Origin: Clostridia bacterium | GTDB taxonomy: Bacteria; Bacillota_A; Clostridia; Oscillospirales; CAG-272 | DNA length: 64,000 nucleotides | Reading direction: 5' to 3' | Assembly: GCA_017466455.1 (NCBI GenBank) | Contig: JAFTUD010000002.1 | Coordinates: forward strand, 62,001-126,000 | Shown: piece by piece, positions 35,761 through 43,920 of the stretch | How the letters are laid out: each line of letters opens with the position of its first letter | How positions within the stretch are numbered: the first letter of the stretch is position 1 | Notes under the pieces: generated by a model | The model's database searches: none | The model's input: the letters and a program-made list of their open reading frames with translations, nothing else | Told to the model about the DNA's origin: nothing | Made by a program: the position numbers and the translations under genes

Positions 35761-37008
35761 TTATTTATCTCCTTTTATTTCATTTACAGTAGCATATACC
35801 GAGCCGTCGGACAATCTTACTTGAACATTATCGTTCACCGCTAAATCAGAAACAGATCTTACAGGTGTACCGTTTTTATCATATACGGCACCGTAGCCTC
35901 TTGATAAGACGGACAATGGGCTAAGAGCATTTAGCGATGCCGAAAGCGTTGCTAATTTAGTACGGTAAGAATTAACCCTTGTGTCCATCACAGTGATTAA
36001 ATCATCAGTTAGATTGATAAGCTCAAGCTTTTTATCCTCAAATATAATCTGCGGATTTTTAAAGATTTTGTTATTGGCAATATATCCGAGTCTTTCTTTA
36101 TAATTGTCAAGCTTACTTTTTATTGATGCGTTTACTCTCAAAGCGTATGAATTAATCATCATTTTTAGCTCCAACGCATCAGGCGTCGCTATTTCCGCGG
36201 CATGTGATGGTGTTGCGGCCCTTACATCAGCGACAAAATCGCAAATCGTAAAGTCAATCTCGTGTCCAACCGCGGATATAATAGGAATTTTGGAATTAAA
36301 TATAGCACGGGCGAGCCCTTCGTCATTAAATCCCCATAAATCCTCGATAGAGCCACCGCCTCTGCCGATTATTATTACATCAGCTAAATTTTCCATATTG
36401 AAATATTCAACCGCCATTATAAGCTCGCCTGGCGCACTTGCTCCTTGAACCGCCGAGGGAAATAACAAAAGCTTAGAAAACGGCCATCTTCTCTTAGCGA
36501 CCTTTATAATATCCCTTACCGCTGCGCCTGTTGGTGATGTTATAATTCCGATTGTTTTTGGAAATTTTGGAAGCTGTTTTTTAAATTCAGCATTGAAAAG
36601 CCCTTCCTTAGAAAGCTTTTCCTTTAATTGCTCAAAGGCTAAATAAAGCGAGCCTATTCCCTCGGGCTGCATTGAGCTTACATAAAGCTGATATGAGCCA
36701 CTTTTTTCGTAAACACCTATTCTTGCATGAACCAAGACCTTCATTCCGTTTTCTGGCTTAAATCTCACTCTCATGGCATAGGTCTTGAACATTACCGCGC
36801 GAATTTCGCTTTGCTCATCCTTTAGGGTGAAGTACATATGTCCGGTCGTGTGATACTTAAAATTTGAAATCTCCGCCGATACATAAATGTCTTGAAGCTG
36901 TGCCTCCTGTTCAAGAATTGATTTTATATATTCATTTATCCAGGAAATTGATTTTGGCTCGGGTAAAATTTCATTACCGTTATCATCAAATTTATACGAT
37001 ACCGCCAT
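35761..37008 (-). CDS. xseA: Exodeoxyribonuclease VII large subunit
   Basis: XseA is the catalytic subunit of exonuclease VII, which degrades single-stranded DNA from both ends. The 415 residues have an N-terminal OB fold (VSAEISNFKYHTTGHMYFTLKDE), the catalytic core with GIITSPTGAAVRDI and IIGRGGGSIEDLWGFNDE, SAVGHEIDFTICDFVADVRAATPSHAAE, and a C-terminal coiled coil. It overlaps the preceding TsaD-like gene by 17 bases. Confidence 0.97.
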   Translation of the reverse strand: MAVSYKFDDNGNEILPEPKSISWINEYIKSILEQEAQLQDIYVSAEISNFKYHTTGHMYFTLKDEQSEIRAVMFKTYAMRVRFKPENGMKVLVHARIGVYEKSGSYQLYVSSMQPEGIGSLYLAFEQLKEKLSKEGLFNAEFKKQLPKFPKTIGIITSPTGAAVRDIIKVAKRRWPFSKLLLFPSAVQGASAPGELIMAVEYFNMENLADVIIIGRGGGSIEDLWGFNDEGLARAIFNSKIPIISAVGHEIDFTICDFVADVRAATPSHAAEIATPDALELKMMINSYALRVNASIKSKLDNYKERLGYIANNKIFKNPQIIFEDKKLELINLTDDLITVMDTRVNSYRTKLATLSASLNALSPLSVLSRGYGAVYDKNGTPVRSVSDLAVNDNVQVRLSDGSVYATVNEIKGDK

Positions 37009-37951
37009 TTTCCTTCTCCTTTAAATATCTTTCTCTTGCCAACAGCGCAACACCCGCCGCATTATCAGAGCTAAATTCGGGCTTGGCGAAATAAACTCCC
37101 TTGAATTTATCCCTAAGCCTTTTTTGAATTATTAAATTGCTCATAACTCCGCCTGCATAAATTATAGGCAAGCTCTTAAACTGTTCTTTTAAATTAGCTG
37201 TTATTTTTTCAAGCGTTTTTCCGATAAAATTGAATGTATACGCACTTGTTAAGTATTTATCATTTGTTTCGTTATATAGCTTTATTGCAAGATTTTCAAG
37301 CCCCGAAAGATTACATGAAAATCCTCTAACGCAGGTCTTGGGACTTGGAATTTCACTGCTATTTTGAGATGCGAGTAGCTCCATTTCTCTGCCACAAGGA
37401 AATTTTAGCCCCATATGAACACCGATTCTATCAATTGCCTGTCCTGCATGCAAATCAATGCTTTCTCCAATTTGAGAAATGTCATAGTAAGAGTCTTTCG
37501 TTCTTTTGACATGCAAAATTTCAGTTGTTCCGCCTGAAACATGGAAGGATATAAATTCATCACCCATATCCTTACCGCTTGAATAAATTGCAGATCTGAT
37601 ATGTCCTGCCTGATGTGAAAAGGGATATTCTTTCACCGCTGAAATGGCACCTATCATTCTTGCAACCGCCTCTCCTGTCAAAAAGCAAGGCATGTACGAG
37701 CCTTGCACATCTCTTGGAAACGCCGAGTAGCCTATTGCCGAAATTTCAAGTCCGTTAGTATTTTCCCTTATTTTATCGGCAATCACCATTAAGTTTTTTA
37801 TATGAGCAAAAACTGCATCACTTTGACGCAGTCCCCTCTCTCCCTCTGATACAGGGAGTAAAATCTTAAAATTATGCAAAACAACACCGTTTTCATCAAC
37901 TACCGAGCATGATGTTGTATAATTGCTTGTATCAATTCCTAAAAATACCAT
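36992..37951 (-). CDS. TsaD/Kae1-like paralogue (peptidase M22 family)
   Basis: A 319-residue ASKHA-fold protein related to TsaD. N-terminal GIDTSNYTTSCSVV, the metal-binding HxxxH as SHQAGHI, HVSGGTTEI, and the C-terminal GGVMSNLIIQKRL and SSDNAAGVALLA are visible. Clostridia often carry such a second copy next to xseA. I cannot prove that a canonical tsaD exists elsewhere, so this could be the tRNA t6A enzyme itself. Position in the nusB-xseA operon and divergence in the SAFPRDVQGSYMP region favour a paralogue of unknown role. Confidence 0.82.
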   Translation of the reverse strand: MVFLGIDTSNYTTSCSVVDENGVVLHNFKILLPVSEGERGLRQSDAVFAHIKNLMVIADKIRENTNGLEISAIGYSAFPRDVQGSYMPCFLTGEAVARMIGAISAVKEYPFSHQAGHIRSAIYSSGKDMGDEFISFHVSGGTTEILHVKRTKDSYYDISQIGESIDLHAGQAIDRIGVHMGLKFPCGREMELLASQNSSEIPSPKTCVRGFSCNLSGLENLAIKLYNETNDKYLTSAYTFNFIGKTLEKITANLKEQFKSLPIIYAGGVMSNLIIQKRLRDKFKGVYFAKPEFSSDNAAGVALLARERYLKEKENGGIV

Positions 37952-37958
37952 ATTTTAC

Positions 37959-38363
37959 TTAAATTTCGCTTTTAGAGATAGAATTGAGAACACCGTTTAT
38001 GTATGATGGCGCTCCATCCTCTCCATATTGCTTTGCAAGCTCTACTGCCTCGTTGATTGAAATAGCATGTGGTAAATCTGTATATTTCATTTCATAAACA
38101 CTAAGTCTTAAAATAGAAAGCGACACATTTGAAATACGAGAAATTGCCCAACCCTTTAAATTTTTAGAAATTATATCATCAATCGCTTCAATATTTTCAC
38201 ATATCCCAAAAAATGTAGCCTTTACGCTTTCGGTTTCGTCGTCCTCGCAACAAAAATTATCATAGGCATCATTATAATACTGCTTATAGTCTGTTTCTTT
38301 ATTAAATTTGTATCCAAAAACAAGCCCAAAGACATTTTTTCTGATTTTTCTTTTTCCTAACAT
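37959..38363 (-). CDS. nusB: Transcription antitermination factor NusB
   Basis: NusB binds boxA RNA with S10 during rRNA transcription. The 134 residues show the C-terminal family block LSILRLSVYEMKYTDLPHAISINEAVELAKQYG and SYINGVLNSI. The N-terminal part is more divergent than usual and includes an acidic stretch (CCEDDETES). It is the first gene of the operon running to recN, with a consensus promoter about 45 bases upstream. Confidence 0.93.
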   Translation of the reverse strand: MLGKRKIRKNVFGLVFGYKFNKETDYKQYYNDAYDNFCCEDDETESVKATFFGICENIEAIDDIISKNLKGWAISRISNVSLSILRLSVYEMKYTDLPHAISINEAVELAKQYGEDGAPSYINGVLNSISKSEI

Positions 38364-38408
38364 TTACAAAATCCTCTTAATTAAAATTTTGAATAATAAT
38401 TCACTTAT

Positions 38409-38437
38409 ATTATATAATTTTACAGTAGTAAAGTCAA
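38409..38437 (-). promoter_or_regulatory. nusB operon promoter
   Basis: On the minus strand, TTGACT (38437-38432), a 17-base spacer and TATAAT (38414-38409). The -35 is embedded in the 11-mer TTTTCACTTGA (38444-38434), which recurs at the divergent promoter. Confidence 0.88.
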
Positions 38438-38473
38438 GTGAAAATATTCATTTATTTGTGAATATTTTCACTT
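38436..38473. repeat. Inverted repeat between divergent nusB and membrane-protein promoters
   Basis: AAGTGAAAATATTCA (38436-38450) and TGAATATTTTCACTT (38459-38473) are perfect 15-base inverted arms with an eight-base loop. The left arm overlaps the nusB -35. T5 follows on the plus strand, but no transcript that would need terminating there is evident. Operator function is inferred. Confidence 0.7.
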
Positions 38474-38517
38474 TTTGCATAGCAAGCTACAAAATTGCTC
38501 ATTTTATATGTTTTCAC

Positions 38518-38546
38518 TTGAATATTTTTTCAAACTGTGTTATAAT
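38518..38546 (+). promoter_or_regulatory. Promoter of the 203-residue membrane protein
   Basis: TTGAAT (38518-38523), a 17-base spacer and TATAAT (38541-38546). The 11-mer TTTTCACTTGA (38511-38521) overlaps the -35, as at the nusB promoter. Confidence 0.85.
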
Positions 38547-38574
38547 CAAATCATAAATTTCGGGAGGTAATGCT

Positions 38575-39186
38575 ATGACTAAGAATGTTGCAATAAAAAT
38601 AATGCTACTTTGTTGTAGCATGTTTGCTCCTATTGTCGTTTTGTGTGACGCTCTTATTGCTATTCTCTTTTCCCCTACCGAGCTTCTTGGACTGGGTGCT
38701 ACTTTTGTGCTTTTTGTTTTATCATTTATAATTTCCTCATTTTGGATAACGCTTGCGGAAAAATTGCCTAAATTTATAGAAAATGGCAGGCTTTTTTCGC
38801 TTTCATCAAGCTTTTACACCTTTCTTAGTGTAATTTTGAAGATCATAGTATCAATCGTGAATATATCATCAAAGAAAACACTCTGGAGCATCAATATTTT
38901 TTCAATAATTGTCATCTTCATCTTTTCAATAGCCGTTTCCGTATCTATCTTGTATCTAAAAACACAAAAATTGGCTTTAAAATTGTTAATTTACTTCTTT
39001 GGAATAGGAGTGTTTTATTACATTTTAACCGTTACAATCGGAGGCCTTGCTGTTGGAAATGCTCTTATTTTAATCATCAGCGCATATGTTGTAGCGTTTT
39101 CAATAGTAGCAATTATTTCGGTGCTTGTTTCTTCACATAAAAAGAAGAAAGAGCGTGATTCCAAGCCCTATCAAAGTCAATTTTAA
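38575..39186 (+). CDS. Membrane protein of unknown function
   Basis: A 203-residue protein with about six hydrophobic segments (roughly residues 6-30, 37-58, 78-95, 104-125, 132-150 and 157-186) and a basic C-terminal tail (HKKKKERDSKPYQSQF). I recognise no family motif. It has a strong promoter, GGGAGG about eight bases before the ATG, and a terminator right after the stop, so it is a real, separately transcribed gene. It is the only plus-strand gene between 19.8 and 64 kb. Shared promoter elements with nusB hint at a growth-linked control; that is inference. Confidence 0.82.
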   Translation: MTKNVAIKIMLLCCSMFAPIVVLCDALIAILFSPTELLGLGATFVLFVLSFIISSFWITLAEKLPKFIENGRLFSLSSSFYTFLSVILKIIVSIVNISSKKTLWSINIFSIIVIFIFSIAVSVSILYLKTQKLALKLLIYFFGIGVFYYILTVTIGGLAVGNALILIISAYVVAFSIVAIISVLVSSHKKKKERDSKPYQSQF

Positions 39187-39202
39187 GAAAATATGGCAAG
39201 AA

Positions 39203-39230
39203 AAAAGGACTGCATTTTTGCAGTCCTTTT
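39203..39230. terminator. Bidirectional terminator between membrane protein gene and rpsU
   Basis: AAAAGGACTGCA (39203-39214) pairs with TGCAGTCCTTTT (39219-39230) over TTTT. It serves both convergent genes. Confidence 0.9.
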
Positions 39231-39250
39231 GAAGTTTTGAGAATTACAAA

Positions 39251-39427
39251 TTACTTAAATTTGCGCTTTCTTGCTGCTTCAGATTTCTTCTTTCTTTTTA
39301 CACTTGGTTTCTCGTAGTGCTCTCTCTTACGGAGCTCCATAAGAATTCCGCTTCTTGCGCATTGACGCTTGAATCTACGAAGCGCGCTATCGAGTGTTTC
39401 GTTTTCTTTTACTCTGATTTCTGCCAT
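39251..39427 (-). CDS. rpsU: 30S ribosomal protein S21
   Basis: S21 is a 58-residue basic protein of the small subunit. The translation begins [20 protein letters not shown] and ends with the lysine- and arginine-rich [15 protein letters not shown] lies about seven bases before the ATG. The gene has its own consensus promoter and a shared terminator, so it is monocistronic here. Its 5' leader holds a run of six G bases upstream of the SD. Confidence 0.97.
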   Translation of the reverse strand: MAEIRVKENETLDSALRRFKRQCARSGILMELRKREHYEKPSVKRKKKSEAARKRKFK

Positions 39428-39475
39428 CTATATCCCTCCCCCCGCGTGTAAGCAAGAGAATTAAATCTCTATAGT

Positions 39476-39504
39476 ATTATATTACAACATTTCTTGATTG
39501 TCAA
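39476..39504 (-). promoter_or_regulatory. rpsU promoter
   Basis: On the minus strand, TTGACA (39504-39499), a 17-base spacer and TATAAT (39481-39476), an exact consensus. Confidence 0.92.
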
Positions 39505-39532
39505 GAGTAATTTGTAATTTTTTTGAAAAATA

Positions 39533-41968
39533 TTATTTCACTACGATATTGACTATCTTTCCGGGAACATAGATTTCCTTTATAACAGTCTTATCAGCAA
39601 TAAAATCCGCCACCTTAGGATCAGCCTTCGCAAGAGCAAGAACATCGTCCTTTGGCATATCCTTTTCAATAACTATTGTTGAGCGAAGCTTTCCGTTGAT
39701 TTGAACTGCTATTGTAACACTGCTATCAACAGTTTTGGATTCATCATAGGCTGGCCAGCTTTCATAAGCGATAGTGCTGTCATGGCCCATAATTGACCAA
39801 ATTTCCTCTCCAATATGAGGACAAATGCATGAAATCATCTTTATAAAGCCCTCGGCATATGCCTTTGGACACTTTCCTTCCTTGTAAATAGCATTTACAA
39901 AGATCATCATTTGTGAAATTGCAGTATTGAAAGCAAGCTTTTCAAAGTCCTCGGTTACCTTTTTAACTGTTTTGTGATAGATTTTTTCAAGCTCGGGCAT
40001 ATTTTCATCAACAAGATTTGCTTCCTCGGTAAAGAAATTCCAAATTCTGTTAAGGAAGCGCCTTGCGCCCTCAACTCCCGCATCACTCCAAGGCTTTGAA
40101 ACCTCAAGCGGACCCATAAACATTTCGTACAAACGAAGCGTATCAGCACCGTAATCCCTTATTACATCGCTTGGATTTACAACGAATTCAGGGAAACGCT
40201 TACCCATTTTTATACCGTTAGCACCAAGAATCATTCCTTGATGAACAAGCTTCTTAAATGGCTCCTTTGTAGGTGCAAGTCCCTTGTTATAGAGATATCT
40301 ATTCCAAATTCTTGAGTACATAAGATGACCGACGGAATGCTCCGGACCGCCTATGTAAAGGTCAACAGGCATCCAGTGCTTAAGAAGCTCTTGATTTGCA
40401 AACTCTTTATCATTAGTTGGATCAATATAACGAAGAAAATACCAGCTTGATCCTGCAGAACCGGGCATTGTAGATGTTTCTCTTACGCCCTTAATTCCGT
40501 TTTTATCATACTTTTTCCACTCAGTAGCATTTTCAAGAGGTGCTTTGCCGTTTACTCCCTTATAATTCTCAAGCTCAGGCAAAATAAGCGGTAGCTCAGC
40601 GTCATCAAGAACATGAATTTTTCCGTCCTCTCCGTGAACAACAGGAACAGGCTCACCCCAATAACGCTGTCTTGCAAATATCCACTCTCTAAAGTGATAA
40701 TTAACAGTTCTCTTTGCAACCCCAAGCTTTTCGAGCTTTTCGGTAATTGCTTCCTTAGCCTCTTCAACTGTAAGACCTGTAAATTCCTCGGAGTTTATAA
40801 GCCTATATCCGCGTCCGAGATATTCACCCTTTTCAAATGCTTTTTCAGAAACATCAACATGTCCAAGCTTTTCATCGCCGTCGATAACTTGAATCATATC
40901 AATATTATGAGCAATAGCATACTCAAAGTCACGCTGGTCGTGAGACGGAACAGCCATTACTGCACCTGTACCGTAGCTTGCAAGAACGAAATCTCCAATA
41001 AACATTCTTACTTCCTTGCCGTTTACAGGATTTATACAGGTAACTCCCTTAAGCTCACAGCCCGATTTGGTCTTATTGAGCTCGGTTCTGTCCATATCAT
41101 TTTTCTTTAATGTTTCATTAATGTATGCTTGAACCTCATCTTTATTTTGAATTCTTGGCATAAGCTCCTTTACAATGTCGCCATCAGGAGCAAGAACCAT
41201 AAATGTAATACCGTGAATGGTTTCAATGCAGGTGGTGAAGATAGAAAATTCGCCTCCACCAACGATTTGGAACTTAACCTCAACACCGGTAGACTTTCCA
41301 ATCCAATTCTTTTGCATAAGCTTTGTTGACTCAGGCCAGTCAATTTCATCAAGCCCCTCCAAAAGCTCCTCTGCAAACGCAGGTTGATTGATTACCCATT
41401 GCTTCATATTCTTTCTAACAACAGGGAAACCGCCTCTTTCAGACTTACCGTCAATAACCTCATCGTTTGACAAAACGGTACCAAGCTCCTCACACCAGTT
41501 TACAGGCATATCAACATATTGTGCATATCCGTCAAGATAAAGCTGCTTGAATATCCATTGTGTCCATTTATAAAATTCGGGATCACTTGTCGCAATCATT
41601 TTACTCCAGTCATAATCAAATCCAAGCTCCTTTAATTGCTTAGAAAAGGTTTTGATATTTTCCTGAGTAAATCCGTTAGGATGATTTCCTGTGTTTACAG
41701 CGTATTGCTCCGCAGGAAGTCCAAACGAGTCATATCCCATCGGGTGAAGAACATTATAGCCCTGCATTCTCTTCATTCTTGATATAATGTCAGTAGCTGT
41801 ATATCCTTCGGGATGTCCTGCGTGAAGTCCAACTCCCGATGGATAAGGGAACATGTCCAATGCATAGAATTTAGGCTTTGAAAAATCCCAAACATCCGTT
41901 TTAAATGTTTGATTTTTCTCCCAATATTCTTGCCACTTTTTTTCAATTAACAAATGCTCGTATCTCAT
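39533..41968 (-). CDS. leuS: Leucyl-tRNA synthetase
   Basis: A class I synthetase of 811 residues. HIGH appears as PSGVGLHAGHPEGYTATDI; the CP1 editing domain includes FTTCIETIHGITFMVLAPDGD and the conserved YGTGAVMAVPSHDQRDFEY. The second signature is KMGKRFPEFVVNPSD (around 40190-40213) instead of the classical KMSKS, a variant I recall from other bacterial LeuRS. The end of the gene lies close to the rpsU promoter. GAGAGG precedes the ATG, and rsfS lies 14 bases upstream. Confidence 0.96.
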   Translation of the reverse strand: MRYEHLLIEKKWQEYWEKNQTFKTDVWDFSKPKFYALDMFPYPSGVGLHAGHPEGYTATDIISRMKRMQGYNVLHPMGYDSFGLPAEQYAVNTGNHPNGFTQENIKTFSKQLKELGFDYDWSKMIATSDPEFYKWTQWIFKQLYLDGYAQYVDMPVNWCEELGTVLSNDEVIDGKSERGGFPVVRKNMKQWVINQPAFAEELLEGLDEIDWPESTKLMQKNWIGKSTGVEVKFQIVGGGEFSIFTTCIETIHGITFMVLAPDGDIVKELMPRIQNKDEVQAYINETLKKNDMDRTELNKTKSGCELKGVTCINPVNGKEVRMFIGDFVLASYGTGAVMAVPSHDQRDFEYAIAHNIDMIQVIDGDEKLGHVDVSEKAFEKGEYLGRGYRLINSEEFTGLTVEEAKEAITEKLEKLGVAKRTVNYHFREWIFARQRYWGEPVPVVHGEDGKIHVLDDAELPLILPELENYKGVNGKAPLENATEWKKYDKNGIKGVRETSTMPGSAGSSWYFLRYIDPTNDKEFANQELLKHWMPVDLYIGGPEHSVGHLMYSRIWNRYLYNKGLAPTKEPFKKLVHQGMILGANGIKMGKRFPEFVVNPSDVIRDYGADTLRLYEMFMGPLEVSKPWSDAGVEGARRFLNRIWNFFTEEANLVDENMPELEKIYHKTVKKVTEDFEKLAFNTAISQMMIFVNAIYKEGKCPKAYAEGFIKMISCICPHIGEEIWSIMGHDSTIAYESWPAYDESKTVDSSVTIAVQINGKLRSTIVIEKDMPKDDVLALAKADPKVADFIADKTVIKEIYVPGKIVNIVVK

Positions 41969-41982
41969 TTTAGCCTCTCAAA

Positions 41983-42381
41983 TTATGAATTTAAAATTTT
42001 ACTGATATCTATTTCTTCACAGTCAGCCCAAAGTCTATCAAGCTTATAAAATTCTCTTGCCGAGGCTGAGAATATGTGAACGATTACATCCTTGCAGTCA
42101 ATAACCTTCCAATCATCAGCGAGTGAGCCCTCAAGCCTTAATTCACTAACGCCGGCTATTCCAAGACGATAATCAACCTCGTCAGCGAGAGTTTTTACAT
42201 GCGTGTTAGAGGTTCCCGTGCAAATAACAAAGTAATCGGCGATTGTAGTTTTGGCATCAATTTTTAATACCTTTATATCCTCCGCCTTTTTGCTGTCAAG
42301 AATTTTAACAGTAAGCTCTGCCATTTCATAAGAGCTTGCTCCTATTAAGCATCCCTCTTTAATTCCTAAAATATTTTCCAT
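41983..42381 (-). CDS. rsfS: Ribosomal silencing factor RsfS
   Basis: RsfS binds L14 on the 50S subunit and blocks subunit joining in starvation. The 132 residues include the family core KIDAKTTIADYFVICTGTSNTHVKTLADEV and DWKVIDCKDVIVHIFSASAREFYKLDRLWAD. A short extra N-terminus (MENILGIKEGCLIGASSYEM) precedes the domain. AAGGAGG supports this start. It sits between yqeK and leuS, the usual place. Confidence 0.96.
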   Translation of the reverse strand: MENILGIKEGCLIGASSYEMAELTVKILDSKKAEDIKVLKIDAKTTIADYFVICTGTSNTHVKTLADEVDYRLGIAGVSELRLEGSLADDWKVIDCKDVIVHIFSASAREFYKLDRLWADCEEIDISKILNS

Positions 42382-42390
42382 TCGTCCTCC

Positions 42391-43017
42391 TTAAAAGCAA
42401 TCATTATTTTTAAGAAAATAATTTCTTGCCTTTACAGTATCAAAATCAACCAATTTTCCATCATCAATTAGACCTTTGATGGTCAAATCAAAGGAAAAAA
42501 TCATTGTTTTTCTTAAAAGCTCCTTCTTCTCCGCCATTGTACTGCATTTTTCCAAATTAACATAGAAATAATTTCTAAGCAGTACGCAGTCGTAAAAGGT
42601 TCTATTTTCTTCAATATAGTCGGAAAGATATATTATAGCATCAAAAATTGTCATTTTTTCATTACCGGTTGTATGGTAAAGAATTGAATTATAAATTTCA
42701 TCATCTACAAGCTCTTCCCCAAATTTTTCTCTTGCATAATCACATCCGGTTATAGAATGCCACAAAACAGGAGGAAATGAGATAAGCTCGTTTTCCCTTC
42801 CGTATTTTCTTGCAATTTCAAGCTGCTTCTCTTTTGAAAATTCCTTTGTTATATCGTGCAAGAGTCCTGCAACAGAGAGCTTGTCACACTTCTCGGGAAT
42901 AAAAATTTCGCCAAGCCGTCTTGCTTCCTTTTCGACCCCAAGCGTGTGTAAAAATCGCTTTTCTCGCATAAAGGGTCTTACTATCTCTCTGATACACTCA
43001 ATCTCAACCTTATCCAT
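42391..43017 (-). CDS. yqeK: YqeK family HD-domain hydrolase
   Basis: An HD-superfamily phosphohydrolase of 208 residues. FLHTLGVEKEARRL gives the first His, LLHDITKE the HD pair, and YNSILYHTTGNEKMTIFDAIIYLSDYIEENR the remaining metal ligands. The YqeK family hydrolyses diadenosine tetraphosphate. It overlaps nadD by eight bases in the conserved yhbY-nadD-yqeK-rsfS order. Confidence 0.95.
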   Translation of the reverse strand: MDKVEIECIREIVRPFMREKRFLHTLGVEKEARRLGEIFIPEKCDKLSVAGLLHDITKEFSKEKQLEIARKYGRENELISFPPVLWHSITGCDYAREKFGEELVDDEIYNSILYHTTGNEKMTIFDAIIYLSDYIEENRTFYDCVLLRNYFYVNLEKCSTMAEKKELLRKTMIFSFDLTIKGLIDDGKLVDFDTVKARNYFLKNNDCF

Positions 43018-43618
43018 TGTATAACCCCCTTGCTTTTACATATTCATATACATCACCTGGCAAGTTATCAAGGATAAATGATCTATCATCTATCATGCTC
43101 CTTATTTTGCTTGATGATATATCTATTGCTTGAGTGCTTATAAAGCGGATTTTAGCATTATATTTTTCGCGATATTCATTAGCCTTATCAGCAATTAATT
43201 TATCAAAAGCTGTGTCATTTTCGCGCCTTACACAAACAATAGTTGAGTTTTCAAAAATATAAACAAATTCATGCCACTCATCAAGAGTAACAAACATGTC
43301 CGTTCCGCAAAGGAGAAAGATTTCTTCTATTTCCGGCGATAAAAAGTGCCTTATTGTGTCAGAGGTGTAGCTTTTTCCTGTTCTGTTTAATTCAACATCA
43401 GAAAAAATAATTTTCGGTGACAGCTTAGAAAACGCAAGCCTTGCCATCTCCATTCTATCATTTCCACTCACACTTGAATCTCTTTTCTTATGTGGAGGAA
43501 TTGAGGTTGGAATGATAAAAAGCTTATCCATTTCAATTTGATCAATAAAGCATTTACATGCATTAACATGCCCAATGTGCGGTGGGTCAAAGGTCCCGCC
43601 ATAAATACCGATTTTCAT
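43010..43618 (-). CDS. nadD: Nicotinate-nucleotide adenylyltransferase
   Basis: NadD makes nicotinate adenine dinucleotide from NaMN and ATP. The nucleotidyltransferase motif GGTFDPPHIGHV is at the N-terminus, IPTSIPPHKKRDSSVSGNDRMEMARLA is the NadD-specific block, and ISSSKIRSMI is the late ISSTxxR signature. It has 202 residues. It overlaps yhbY by four bases and yqeK by eight. Confidence 0.97.
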   Translation of the reverse strand: MKIGIYGGTFDPPHIGHVNACKCFIDQIEMDKLFIIPTSIPPHKKRDSSVSGNDRMEMARLAFSKLSPKIIFSDVELNRTGKSYTSDTIRHFLSPEIEEIFLLCGTDMFVTLDEWHEFVYIFENSTIVCVRRENDTAFDKLIADKANEYREKYNAKIRFISTQAIDISSSKIRSMIDDRSFILDNLPGDVYEYVKARGLYNG

Positions 43619-43920
43619 CTTATCTTCTTCAAATCTATTTTTCTATTTTGCTCTTTTGACGATTGCTTATACAAAACTATCTTCATTCCAATAGTTTGAA
43701 CAACATCCGCACCAATTCGCTCAGCAATAATTGTAGCTGTGTCCTTAACGGATGTTGGACAGCTCTCGAGAATTTTAATTTTTATTAGCTCTCTTGCCTC
43801 AAGCGCGTTGTTTAGCTGAAAACAAATTTCATCGCTAACTCCGCCCTTACCTATTTGAAAAATAGTTTCCAAGTCAGAGGCCAAGCTCTTCAAATATGCT
43901 CGTTGTTTACTGTTCATCAT
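43615..43920 (-). CDS. yhbY: YhbY family ribosome-associated RNA-binding protein
   Basis: A CRS1-YhbY (CRM) domain protein of 101 residues that associates with pre-50S particles. KQRAYLKSLASDLETIFQIGKGGVSDE contains the GKGG loop, followed by LIKIKILESC and the strand IGMKIVLYKQS. It overlaps the end of rdgB by 14 bases and the start of nadD by four. Confidence 0.94.
   Translation of the reverse strand: MMNSKQRAYLKSLASDLETIFQIGKGGVSDEICFQLNNALEARELIKIKILESCPTSVKDTATIIAERIGADVVQTIGMKIVLYKQSSKEQNRKIDLKKIR

Noticed and set aside
38436..38473. The 15-base inverted repeat as a terminator
   Set aside because: It lies between divergent promoters, where no transcript ends. Its left arm overlaps the nusB -35, so an operator is more plausible.
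41969..41982. T-box or other leader upstream of the synthetase genes (argS, leuS, glnS)
   Set aside because: All three follow the preceding gene within about 15 bases, so there is no room for a leader. The gltX start lies outside the window.
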